A DNA stretch of 33,940 nucleotides from Oxalobacter sp. (GTDB lineage: Bacteria; Pseudomonadota; Gammaproteobacteria; Burkholderiales; Burkholderiaceae_D). Of the stretch, positions 17,285 through 24,988 are shown in pieces; within the stretch, counting starts at the first letter, position 1, and every line of letters begins with the position of its first letter. Below the pieces are notes generated by a model. That model made no database searches, was not told where the DNA came from, and saw only the letters and a list, made by a program, of their open reading frames with translations. The stretch spans positions 1 to 33,940 of the forward strand of contig JAFWUI010000054.1 in the NCBI GenBank assembly GCA_017524145.1, read 5' to 3'. A program made the position numbers and the translations under genes.

Positions 17285-17285
17285 T

Positions 17286-17302
17286 TATGCTTCAGAGGCA
17301 TA
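17286..17302. promoter_or_regulatory. Candidate LysR box
   Basis: TATGC-N7-GCATA is a perfect dyad that contains the T-N11-A core typical of LysR-type binding sites (T at 17288, A at 17300). It lies about 35 bp before the LysR start, a normal place for autoregulation and divergent activation. Confidence 0.5.
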
Positions 17303-17335
17303 GTCTAAAAAGACAATCAGACAGGAGGCGCCATT

Positions 17336-18226
17336 TTGGAAATCCGGGTTTTGCGCTATTTCTTGGAGTCAGCCCGTACCGGCAGCATCACCCGTGCCGC
17401 TGAACGTTTGCATGTCACGCAGCCGACGCTGTCACGTCAGCTGAAAGGGCTTGAGGAAGAACTGGGGAAAAAACTGTTTGTACGTGGCAGTACCAGTATC
17501 CGTCTGACCAATGAAGGGCGTCTTCTGAAAGAGCGTGCAGAGGATATCCTCAGCATGGTGGACAGGACTGCTGCTGAATTCAAGGTGCTTGATGATTTTG
17601 CCGGTGGCGACCTGCATATCGGCTGTGCAGAATCGCAGGGTATCCGCCATCTTGCCCGTGCAGTGCATCATTTACAGCAGCGGTATCCACGTATCCGGCT
17701 GCATCTGCATAGCGGCAATGCGGAGAATGTGTCTGAGCGGCTTGACCGTGGGCTTTTGGAATTTGCTGTCATTGTCCGTGATGTGGATGCTTCCCGTTAC
17801 AACAGCCTGGAGATTCCCCATCATGATGCTTGGGGGCTCATTCTGCGTCAGGATGACCCGATGGCGGCCAAAGATGCCATCCGTCTGGAAGACCTGATGG
17901 ATATCCCTCTGATCTGCAGCCGCCAGAGTATGGAATCGGAATATCCAAAATGGTTTGGTGACAGCATGGATAAGCTCAATATCGTGGCAACCTATAATCT
18001 CCTGTTCAATGCAGCTGTCATGGTGCGTGAAGGGCTTGGCTGTGCGTTGGGATTCGACCATCTGGTGGATACTGGCCCTGAAAGCGGGCTGTGCTTCCGC
18101 CCGCTTGAACCGGCATTGCTGACACCGATGCATCTGATATGGCGTAAACATCAGACTTTCACGCCTGTCGGGCAGTTGCTGCTGGATGAGATGCATCATC
18201 AGTTCAAGACAGGTCAGGGACAATGA
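17336..18226 (+). CDS. LysR-family transcriptional regulator
   Basis: The 296-residue protein has an N-terminal winged helix-turn-helix (about 1-60), including SITRAAERLHVTQPTLSRQL and a KKLFVRGSTSIRLTNEG wing. An effector-binding domain follows (about 90-290). The TTG start at 17336 is supported by GGAGG seven nt upstream. It is divergent from the hydrolase / acetyltransferase / cupin group with dyad sites between, so it probably controls that group and itself. Its stop overlaps the start of the FtsK-like gene by four bases (ATGA), an unusual partner for a LysR gene. Confidence 0.93.
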   Translation: MEIRVLRYFLESARTGSITRAAERLHVTQPTLSRQLKGLEEELGKKLFVRGSTSIRLTNEGRLLKERAEDILSMVDRTAAEFKVLDDFAGGDLHIGCAESQGIRHLARAVHHLQQRYPRIRLHLHSGNAENVSERLDRGLLEFAVIVRDVDASRYNSLEIPHHDAWGLILRQDDPMAAKDAIRLEDLMDIPLICSRQSMESEYPKWFGDSMDKLNIVATYNLLFNAAVMVREGLGCALGFDHLVDTGPESGLCFRPLEPALLTPMHLIWRKHQTFTPVGQLLLDEMHHQFKTGQGQ

Positions 18227-19440
18227 GTGGTTTCATGGTAGACAGGATGGATGGGAATGATGTGATTGGGGTGCTGCCTTTATCCTTGCTGGACCGGAAG
18301 GAACCTTTACAGAAGGTTTCACAAAATGTCCTGGATGATGCCTGCCATCAGATTGAGGCGGTATTGTCAGGGCTGGGTATTCCAGCACGGTTGGTATCGG
18401 CGGTTCTTGGCCCGGTGTTGGCATGGTATGAGATTGAACTGGCGGAAGGTGTGGAGCCGGTCAAGGTCACCATCCATGCCAGGGATTTTGCCAAGGCGCT
18501 GCCGATGATGTCTTTCCGGGTGGTTGAGGATGTAGCAGGTCCAAACCGGTTGGGTTTTGAAGTGCCAAATACCGTCCGGGAAAGGATTTTCCTGTCAGAT
18601 GTCCTGACGGCCGGGATTTTCACAGGCAAGGAATCTGTACTGCCGGTTGCTTTGGGCAAAACGGTTTCAGGCAGTCCAGTCGTCGCGGATCTGGCAGGGA
18701 TGCCGCATCTGTTGATTGGCAGTGATTCCAGTGCAGAGAATGTCGGGTTTCTCCATGCAGTGATCCTGTCACTGCTTTGTAAGCAGGCATCTGTTCAGAT
18801 GCGTCTGCTGTTGGTGGATGTCAAGAACCAGGTTTTTTCCGTCTATCAGGGTATCCCCCATCTTCTGGTGCCAGTCATTACAGGAGTACGGAAGGGGCTT
18901 CAGGCCTTGGATTGGGCAATCCAGGAAATGGAACGGCGGCTCCTGCTTTTTGAAAGGTCAGGTGTCACGGATTTTGCCGGATATCAGCAATCTGTTTCCG
19001 ATGGAAAGATAACCGGTCAGGATATCCCCCGTATTGTGATTGTCATCAATGGATATCCTGACCTGTCTTCCAATGGCAGGGAAGTTGAATTGCTGATAGC
19101 GCGTCTTGCACTGAGGGGGCATATTGCCGGGATTCATCTGGTGTTGGCGACTGCACAGGTCTCATTCGATACGGTCACTGACCTGATCAAGCTGAATGTA
19201 CCAACCCGGGTTTCTTTCAAGGTGAGGAGCATGACGGATTCCAGAAGGATGGTCGGACAGAATGGTGCAGAAGCTTTGCTTGGACAGGGGGATATGCTTT
19301 ATCTGTCCAGCGGGTCTGAAACCGTTCAGCGCATCCATGGTGTTTCGGTGTCTGATGAAGAGGTGGCCCGTGTCACGGCTTACTTCTGCCAGCAGAGCAG
19401 ACCAGATGGCAGCTGTAGGGCGATTGGTGGGGATGGCTGA
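18223..19440 (+). CDS. FtsK/SpoIIIE-like protein with degenerate ATPase motifs
   Basis: The 405-residue protein aligns by eye to the alpha and beta motor domains of FtsK DNA translocases, including PVLAWYEIELAEGV (66-79), SPVVADLAGMPHLL (151-164), VYQGIPHLLVPVIT (207-220) and GAEALLGQGDMLYL (348-361). There is no N-terminal membrane domain and no clear gamma domain. The catalytic sites have changed. Walker A, normally GTTGSGKS, reads GSDSSAEN at 166-173, losing the lysine. The Walker B end, normally IDELADL, reads INGYPDL at 275-281, losing both acidic residues. The ATQRPS motif reads ATAQVS. No stop or frameshift interrupts the frame, so it looks maintained as a non-hydrolysing paralogue. 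AGGG lies before the ATG, which overlaps the LysR stop. Confidence 0.85.
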   Translation: MSGFMVDRMDGNDVIGVLPLSLLDRKEPLQKVSQNVLDDACHQIEAVLSGLGIPARLVSAVLGPVLAWYEIELAEGVEPVKVTIHARDFAKALPMMSFRVVEDVAGPNRLGFEVPNTVRERIFLSDVLTAGIFTGKESVLPVALGKTVSGSPVVADLAGMPHLLIGSDSSAENVGFLHAVILSLLCKQASVQMRLLLVDVKNQVFSVYQGIPHLLVPVITGVRKGLQALDWAIQEMERRLLLFERSGVTDFAGYQQSVSDGKITGQDIPRIVIVINGYPDLSSNGREVELLIARLALRGHIAGIHLVLATAQVSFDTVTDLIKLNVPTRVSFKVRSMTDSRRMVGQNGAEALLGQGDMLYLSSGSETVQRIHGVSVSDEEVARVTAYFCQQSRPDGSCRAIGGDG

Positions 19441-19477
19441 TTTATAATGCCGGTATGTTTCAAGGAAGGAGCTTCAG

Positions 19478-19807
19478 ATGGCAGTCAATCTTGCGGAAAA
19501 GTTCGGTATCAAGGTCAAGGTGAAATATACCGAAGAGGACAAGGAATCCCTTGACCGGAAACTGCATGACCTGTTCGGGGAAGACAATGCGAATTTCCGG
19601 AAGTACCTGGATGAACATGGATACAATCTTTTTTCAGCAGATTACCGGGTGTTTGACCGCCATTTCAATGATTTCATCAATCAGGTGCCTGAGCTGGTGT
19701 CCTATATCCATGACTTCAAGCTGTTCGACGACATTCTGGTACAGATCAAGGATCTGCTGCCACCTGTGAAGCCAGAAGAAATCGAGGCGTTCGACAACCG
19801 CCAATGA
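19478..19807 (+). CDS. Unknown 109-residue helical protein
   Basis: The small, charged, mostly helical protein has many acidic and aromatic residues (for example VFDRHFNDFI and SYIHDFKLFDDIL) and no signal or membrane segment. AAGGAAGGAG precedes the ATG, a strong ribosome site. It begins 37 bp after the FtsK-like gene on the same strand and probably shares its transcript, so a functional link to that protein is possible but not shown. I recognise no family. Confidence 0.75.
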   Translation: MAVNLAEKFGIKVKVKYTEEDKESLDRKLHDLFGEDNANFRKYLDEHGYNLFSADYRVFDRHFNDFINQVPELVSYIHDFKLFDDILVQIKDLLPPVKPEEIEAFDNRQ

Positions 19808-19870
19808 GCGTCCCCCGGTGGGACTGCCTGTCATTGGCGGCCTTTCTGTCCAAGGAAACAGCCTAGGGCG

Positions 19871-19904
19871 CAGACCCCAGACCCCAGACCCCAGACCCCA
19901 GACC
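19871..19904. repeat. Tandem heptanucleotide repeat, unit CAGACCC
   Basis: Four exact CAGACCC units and a six-base fifth copy lie between the convergent ends of the 109-residue protein gene and the YggL-like gene. Seven-base units can expand and contract by slippage. No reading frame crosses the array, so it would not switch a protein directly. Confidence 0.9.
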
Positions 19905-19920
19905 GAAGGATGCCTGGGAT

Positions 19921-20382
19921 TCAGACGGCAAGGGTTTTCAAGACAAGGCTTTCCTGATTGATGTCATCATAGCGCCATGCATCGCAGACCTTGACATCAA
20001 TGGAATCGACTTTCGGGTGTTCTTTCAGTGCCTTGATGCAGTCAAGGAGCTTGTCTTCATCGGCCGGGCTGCGGGTTTCGTATTCAACAATCGCTTCGAT
20101 GGTCTGGATGTTCTTGTCGAAGCTTGCTGATCCACAGCTGACATAGCAGCTGTATTTCTCAACGTGCGGAATAAGCCAGCCGAACAGCAGGTCAACATAT
20201 TCAGGTTTTTCTGTATTCTCGACCCAGATGCTGTCCTGTACATCTTCGATGGTCAGGGGAGCATTCAGGTTGATGACAATTTCTGCGCAGATCTGCTGAT
20301 AAGGGCCATAATGCCCTTTTTTCAGCTGGCGCTTGTTCATGCGTTTGAGTTCGTTTTTATTGGGGATACCGAAACGGTCCAT
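19921..20382 (-). CDS. YggL-like (DUF469) protein
   Basis: The 153-residue cytoplasmic protein starts with a basic segment containing MNKRQLKKGHYGPYQQ. A compact alpha/beta domain follows (ICAEIVINLNAPLTIEDV, then FGWLIPHVEKYSCYVSCG and a C-terminal VKVCDAWRYDD), a pattern like the YggL family. Length is somewhat above E. coli YggL because of the C-terminal tail. E. coli YggL has been linked to 50S ribosome association; extending that role here is inference. AGAGG stands before the ATG with good spacing. Confidence 0.65.
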   Translation of the reverse strand: MDRFGIPNKNELKRMNKRQLKKGHYGPYQQICAEIVINLNAPLTIEDVQDSIWVENTEKPEYVDLLFGWLIPHVEKYSCYVSCGSASFDKNIQTIEAIVEYETRSPADEDKLLDCIKALKEHPKVDSIDVKVCDAWRYDDINQESLVLKTLAV

Positions 20383-20480
20383 GATAATCCTCTGATTGGT
20401 TATGGTTGATCTTGGTGGACAGGCAAAACGGCTGGTCAGTGTTCATGCCATTCCTGCAAAGGCCCCACAAACTTCAGCTG

Positions 20481-21434
20481 TCATTTGCGTTTGTTTTTGC
20501 CTTCCAGCACGCTTTCCTTGCATTCAAACAGGATTTCCACATGGGCGACTGGATGGGGCCCTGGAATATTGCGGGTTGTGCTTGAAAGGACAAAATTGGA
20601 ACCGGTACTGTAAGCAGCTTTCAGGACTTGGTAAGGGGTGACAGTACCATCCTTGAAAAGGTCTTCCGGTACAAGGTCAGGGCGTTTGCCTCCAATCATC
20701 GCTGTCCCGATAGGGTTTGTGCCGATGAGTTCCCCCTCAAAACAGGCAATCAGCATATGGCGGCAGGCAGTGACACCGGTGACACCGAACAGGTTCTTGC
20801 CACAGACAGGGCAATGCCAGTGGGGTGTCTTGGTATAGATCCAGTTTGTTGCGACAATCTGTTTCTTGCTGCCATCCTCAAACTGGAGTTCCTCTTCCGC
20901 AGGTTTTTCTGGTTTCTGTCCGGATTGTGTTTCACCAGCCAGAGGGGTGCGCCAAGCGATGGCGTAACGGTCCACCAGGTTGGCACTGTGTTTCTCATGG
21001 GTGTTCTGGACACGGTCATCTTCAGACCAGGTGACCCTGGGCAAGGGCAGGATGCCAGATACATAGAGGACAATCTGCTCAACGATGGAATAGGTCGTTG
21101 CCATCTCTGCTTCCATATCCTCGATTTCGAAATCTGTTGGCAGTGCGGTTGTCCAGTGGCCGCCGTGCTGCATTTTGGCCAGTTCAATCTTGCGGGTCAG
21201 GATATATTCCAACAGCCTGAGATGCTCCAGCATCTTCTGGATGGTCATTGTGCTGAGGTTGTCACCATAATGGTTGTTCCAGTCCAAGAGGAATGTGCGC
21301 AGGTCGGAGACGATGAAAGAATGGGACTGAAGGATATCCCAGTTGCTGTGCCATTCACAGAGCATACTGACCACATGGTGCATCGAGGCATTGGCAGCAT
21401 TCTCGAGGTTTGGGTTGGTGTCAGTGTTTTCCAT
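20481..21434 (-). CDS. Unknown protein with a Cys/His zinc-site motif
   Basis: The 317-residue soluble protein has a helical N-terminal half (about 14-130). The C-terminal half contains HWHCPVCGKNLFGVTG followed by ACRHML. Cys208, Cys211, Cys224 and His226 give a CxxC-N12-CxH pattern that probably binds zinc. An acidic Pro/Glu-rich linker (about 168-190) separates the halves. GAAGGA precedes the ATG. It is 33 bp downstream of the HAD phosphatase gene on the same strand and may be co-transcribed. I recognise no family and cannot say whether it binds nucleic acid. Confidence 0.75.
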   Translation of the reverse strand: MENTDTNPNLENAANASMHHVVSMLCEWHSNWDILQSHSFIVSDLRTFLLDWNNHYGDNLSTMTIQKMLEHLRLLEYILTRKIELAKMQHGGHWTTALPTDFEIEDMEAEMATTYSIVEQIVLYVSGILPLPRVTWSEDDRVQNTHEKHSANLVDRYAIAWRTPLAGETQSGQKPEKPAEEELQFEDGSKKQIVATNWIYTKTPHWHCPVCGKNLFGVTGVTACRHMLIACFEGELIGTNPIGTAMIGGKRPDLVPEDLFKDGTVTPYQVLKAAYSTGSNFVLSSTTRNIPGPHPVAHVEILFECKESVLEGKNKRK

Positions 21435-21467
21435 TTTCCTTCTCTACCGGCTGTTGTAGGAACAGCC

Positions 21468-21953
21468 CTATAAGATACCCCGTTCACGGAGTTCTGCCAT
21501 GACCTGTGTCAGGTTTTTGCAAAGGATTCCGATTCCTCCTCTCGAACGCCATTCAGCGATGTTCCTGGGACTGTCATCAATCAGGATGTCATCCGGTCCT
21601 GTGCAGTAATGCTGTTTATGGGAAGTCAGTACCACTGTATTGATGACAATGGTGTCTGACAGCATCCGTCTGATCCAGGCAATCTTGTCATCCCGTACAG
21701 TCGGCATATTGCGTTTGGGTTTCGGCATTGCGGTCAGGATTTCACACCGGCTGCCATATTTCCCATAAAGGCTGTCGAACAGTTCCTTGGCACCTGCCAT
21801 TATGTCAAGTGTATTGAAGTAATGGGGAATCTTGTTCAATGCTGTCCATAAGACATCACTGTTGGGATCGGTGACACCGCTGATGGCTTTGGCTCGTGGC
21901 CAGAAATCCACCAATACCCCATCCATATCTAAGAAAATCTTGCCTTGATGCAT
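21468..21953 (-). CDS. 5'(3')-deoxyribonucleotidase-like HAD phosphatase
   Basis: The 161-residue protein shows HAD motifs of the NT5C type. FLDMDGVLVDFW carries the nucleophile Asp9 and general acid Asp11. A threonine/lysine motif lies in ILTAMPKPKR, and the acidic pair is in DILIDDSPRN. The family removes phosphate from deoxyribonucleoside monophosphates in the cytoplasm, but bacterial members vary in substrate. It is divergent from the deaminase gene and followed by the zinc-site protein gene. The specific substrate is not established from the sequence. Confidence 0.8.
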   Translation of the reverse strand: MHQGKIFLDMDGVLVDFWPRAKAISGVTDPNSDVLWTALNKIPHYFNTLDIMAGAKELFDSLYGKYGSRCEILTAMPKPKRNMPTVRDDKIAWIRRMLSDTIVINTVVLTSHKQHYCTGPDDILIDDSPRNIAEWRSRGGIGILCKNLTQVMAELRERGIL

Positions 21954-22110
21954 AAATGTGTCTCTGGTTTTTTTGATGGATATCAGTATAGCTTATGCGG
22001 GAGGATGCTATGTGGATTCCAAGAAAGGTAAGGGTATGGAAATGCCAGCCTGCCTGTTAGAATGTCCTTATCAGAAGTGAGGAACGGTTATTGCATTGTC
22101 GGGAGAGGCT

Positions 22111-22665
22111 ATGGTTTTTGCAGGGATTGTGGCAAATGAACCGGTTGACGCTGCCAAGGTTGCCAAGGCAGAAAAGATTATCTTGGGGTTGCAGGCTCGG
22201 TTGCCAGCCTATACCGCCAAAGGGGCAGGGCCTTTTGTAGCGGCTGTTTATGACCGTCAAGGGAATCTGGTGGCTGAGGCGGCCAATTCAGTCGTGAATG
22301 GACGATGCAGCCATAACCATGCGGAAATGAATGCCATCCATCTGGCAGAGGAGAAACTGGGCACTTATGATCTGAGTCCCTATCATCTGCATCTGTATGT
22401 CACTGCGGAACCTTGTGTGATGTGCATGGGGGGCATCATGTGGTCGGGTATCGAGGCAGTGTATTACGGAGTCCCTTCCAAACGGGTGGAAGAGATTACT
22501 GGATTCGATGAAGGCTATAAACCAGATTGGCAGCAGGCTTTCCGTGAACGGGGCATTACAGTGTATGGCAATATCGCTTCTGAGGCGGGGGAAAAGGTGC
22601 TGCAACGGTATATGGATGAAGGCAGGACTGTCTATAAGCCTGAACGGAGCCAGTCAATATTGTAA
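22111..22665 (+). CDS. Zinc-dependent nucleoside/guanine deaminase family protein
   Basis: The 184-residue cytidine-deaminase-fold enzyme has the zinc site HAE (His70, Glu72) in SHNHAEMNAIHLAE and PCxxC (Cys102, Cys105) in TAEPCVMCMGGIMWSG. The extended C-terminus and the GFDEGYKPDW segment resemble guanine deaminase or nucleoside deaminases more than TadA. I chose the ATG at 22111 with GGAGAGG just before it; a TTG at 22096 would add five residues. It likely acts in purine salvage in the cytoplasm. A CI-like repressor gene follows 22 bp later on the same strand. Confidence 0.88.
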   Translation: MVFAGIVANEPVDAAKVAKAEKIILGLQARLPAYTAKGAGPFVAAVYDRQGNLVAEAANSVVNGRCSHNHAEMNAIHLAEEKLGTYDLSPYHLHLYVTAEPCVMCMGGIMWSGIEAVYYGVPSKRVEEITGFDEGYKPDWQQAFRERGITVYGNIASEAGEKVLQRYMDEGRTVYKPERSQSIL

Positions 22666-22687
22666 TGGCTTGTTTGCAAAGGAAGGC

Positions 22688-23533
22688 ATGGATATGGAAA
22701 ACAGCGTACAACAGGCAGAAACAGCAGGGGGGGCTGATGCAGGAACGGCCCAGGTAGAAGCGGCACCTGCATTGATGGCAGAAACAAAGGCTGGTACTAC
22801 AGTTCCCCAAAAAACAGCGGCAGCAGAAGAAGACAGGCGTTCTGCCAATGATATGACGTTGCTGGCTGTCCGTTTGAGGACCGCCATGGCGAAAATAGGG
22901 ATGACCCAAGCGCAGCTTGCCCGTGCTTGTGGTGTGAAACCCCCGAGTGTCAGCGGTTGGCTCAACAGTAAGGCGAAATATCTGAAGGGTAAGAACCTGT
23001 TGGCTGCTGCCAAGGCATTGAATGTTTCGCAGGATTGGCTGGCGACCGGGGAAGGTGCCATGCTGCCTTATGACGATGACCTGGTTTTGATTCCGAATCT
23101 GCCTTCCAATGAGTTTGTCGAGGTTTCCATCCTGAATACACGCCAATCTGTGCTGGATGACCGTTTCGAAGAACATCTGTATGAAGAAAAGATGGCTTTC
23201 CGTAAGACCGATCTGATACGGATGAAGGTTTCTTCCCGGACTGCCCGTGTCCTGGCTGTGCCTGACAGCAGTATGGTGCCGACATTGTCACCGGGCGGTT
23301 TTGTGCTAATCAATACGGAAGATACCCAGCCACAGGATACAAAAGTATATGCGTTTTTTTATGATGGACAGTGGTTCCTACGCCGCTTGGTCTGGGATTT
23401 CAGTCATGTTGCAGGAGAGCGTGTCTGGGTGATGCGTTGCGATAATCCTGACCGGTTGCATTATCCTGACCGGCGTTTGCCTCCAGATGCCGCCATTTTG
23501 GGGCGGGTGGTCTGGTATGCCGGGATGCTTTGA
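22688..23533 (+). CDS. CI/LexA-like repressor with XRE and S24 domains
   Basis: The 281-residue protein has an Ala/Thr/Glu-rich N-terminal extension (about 1-52), then an XRE helix-turn-helix (about 58-120, including TQAQLARACGVKPPSVSGWL), then an S24-type domain (about 185-281). The S24 motif normally reading GDSM-EPTL-GD is PDSSMVPTLSPGG. Ser195 is present, but the lysine of the usual VKRL motif is arginine in WFLRRLVW (Arg232). This suggests binding and dimerisation without self-cleavage. ATG at 22688 follows AAGGAAGG. It resembles prophage repressors, yet no phage structural genes are near; it may be a domesticated regulator. Confidence 0.88.
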   Translation: MDMENSVQQAETAGGADAGTAQVEAAPALMAETKAGTTVPQKTAAAEEDRRSANDMTLLAVRLRTAMAKIGMTQAQLARACGVKPPSVSGWLNSKAKYLKGKNLLAAAKALNVSQDWLATGEGAMLPYDDDLVLIPNLPSNEFVEVSILNTRQSVLDDRFEEHLYEEKMAFRKTDLIRMKVSSRTARVLAVPDSSMVPTLSPGGFVLINTEDTQPQDTKVYAFFYDGQWFLRRLVWDFSHVAGERVWVMRCDNPDRLHYPDRRLPPDAAILGRVVWYAGML

Positions 23534-23589
23534 ATAAATAAGCTGTTTCCCATGCATTCAGGTTGTTCTGATAGAAGAAAGGGGCCTTT

Positions 23590-24399
23590 ATGGCAGGAAC
23601 AGTCAGGCAGTATGTGGTCAATGCGTTCACGGATACGCTTTTCTGCGGCAATCCTGCAGCAGTCTGTATCACAGGACAATGGCTGCCGGATGACCTGATG
23701 CAGGCAGTCGCCATTGAGAACCGTCTTTCAGAAACCGCCTATGCAGTGAAGGAAGGTGATAAATACCACCTGCGCTGGTTTACGCCAGGTGGCGAAATCG
23801 ACCTGTGTGGCCATGCAACGCTTGCCACTGCTTTTGTCATCCATACATTCATCGAGCCGGGTATCACTTCCATCACTTTTGCCACTTTGAGCGGGGACCT
23901 GACGGTGACCTGTGGAACCGGGCGTTTTGAGATGGTTTTCCCGGCATATCCATTGGAGAAGGTGGCGGTGACGCCTGCCATGGTGATGGCGCTGGGTGCC
24001 GAGCCTGACGAGGCTTATCAGGCGAGGGACATGCTGTGTGTGTTCCGGAATCCTGATACGGTGCGTTCACTTCAGCCGGATATGGCTTTGGTCAAGCAGA
24101 TGGAGGGGTTGCTGGTGCATGTGACGGCGCCGGGGGATGCTCAGTTTGACTGCATTTCACGCAGTTTTGCCCCCAGACTGGAGATTGCAGAGGATCCTGT
24201 CTGTGGTTCAGGACATTGCCATATCTTTCCCTATTGGTCAGGACGGTTGCAAAAAACCACTTTGGTTGGGTATCAGGCATCCCGCAGAGGTGGTATGGTC
24301 TATGGCCGTTTTGACCAGGCGCAGGGACGTGTTTTCCTGTCTGGTCTGGCGGTGTTGTTTTCGGTTGCTGATTTGCATCTAGGCCAGAAGGCTGTTTAA
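23590..24399 (+). CDS. PhzF-family isomerase/epimerase
   Basis: The 269-residue protein has the two-lobed diaminopimelate-epimerase-like fold of PhzF proteins. The conserved N-terminal motif is NAFTDTLFCGNPAAV, the catalytic glutamate is Glu48 in NRLSETAYAV, and the second-half motifs are FTPGGEIDLCGHATLA and EDPVCGSGHC. Members isomerise small acidic metabolites; the substrate here is unknown and no phenazine genes are present. GAAAGGGG precedes the ATG. It follows the repressor gene by 56 bp on the same strand. Confidence 0.92.
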   Translation: MAGTVRQYVVNAFTDTLFCGNPAAVCITGQWLPDDLMQAVAIENRLSETAYAVKEGDKYHLRWFTPGGEIDLCGHATLATAFVIHTFIEPGITSITFATLSGDLTVTCGTGRFEMVFPAYPLEKVAVTPAMVMALGAEPDEAYQARDMLCVFRNPDTVRSLQPDMALVKQMEGLLVHVTAPGDAQFDCISRSFAPRLEIAEDPVCGSGHCHIFPYWSGRLQKTTLVGYQASRRGGMVYGRFDQAQGRVFLSGLAVLFSVADLHLGQKAV

Positions 24400-24526
24400 T
24401 CAATTTCATTTTCTTCAAGGGCAGTTGCTTTCGGAAAGGTGGTCTGGCAGATATTTTTAACTGGTTCTGCTGTTATTGGCATCAAATAAACCCTAAGGTT
24501 TAAATAATGGTAAAAATAGTCCATAA

Positions 24527-24555
24527 TTATCAAAAAGATGTTTTTTCTAGATAAT
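24527..24555 (+). promoter_or_regulatory. Candidate promoter overlapped by an inverted repeat
   Basis: TTATCA (24527-24532), a 17-bp spacer and GATAAT (24550-24555) form a plausible sigma-70 pair just before the small XRE gene. ATTATC (24526-24531) and GATAAT (24550-24555) are inverted copies covering both elements, which would suit autorepression by the downstream regulator. Confidence 0.35.
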
Positions 24556-24584
24556 GGCAATAATTTATGAAATGGAGGGTTGAT

Positions 24585-24959
24585 ATGCTGACTGCGTTGG
24601 GTAAATTCCTGAAAAAACTCCGTGTTGACCGTAATGAGGTATTGAAAGACATGTCTGCCCGCCTCGGTGTCACAGCTTCTTTTCTGTCTGCTGTTGAAAA
24701 TGGCAAAAAAAGGATGCCTTCTGAATGGAACAGCAAGCTCTGTACAGCTTATGGACTGGATGCAGATTCCCGAAAACTGTTGACAGCAGCGATTGCGGAG
24801 ACGGAATCCAGTATTGACCTTGACCTGACTGACCTGAATCCTGCCAACCGTGAGCTGGCGGTCTTTTTTGCAAGGCGTTTCTCTGTGCTTGATAACGAGC
24901 AGGTCAAGGCTATTCAGAAAATCCTTAGAAAAGATGAAAAGAACCGTGGTGAAGGGTGA
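24585..24959 (+). CDS. Small XRE-family regulator
   Basis: The 124-residue protein has an N-terminal helix-turn-helix (about 5-55, with MSARLGVTASFLSAVENGKK as recognition region). A helical C-terminal part with an AVFFARRFSVLDNEQV segment may mediate dimerisation. GGAGG six to seven nt upstream fixes the ATG at 24585 over one six codons earlier. The layout is like antitoxin or phage-type regulators, but no toxin gene is adjacent. An inverted repeat over its promoter suggests autoregulation. Confidence 0.85.
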   Translation: MLTALGKFLKKLRVDRNEVLKDMSARLGVTASFLSAVENGKKRMPSEWNSKLCTAYGLDADSRKLLTAAIAETESSIDLDLTDLNPANRELAVFFARRFSVLDNEQVKAIQKILRKDEKNRGEG

Positions 24960-24988
24960 TTCCCTGAATAGGCCATATTCTTGAAAAA

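Noticed and set aside
19871-19904. CRISPR-like array
   Set aside because: The units are seven bases long and contiguous, with no spacers.
22688-24959. Prophage remnant
   Set aside because: Two repressor-type regulators are present, but there is no integrase, attachment site or phage structural gene, and the genes between them are metabolic.
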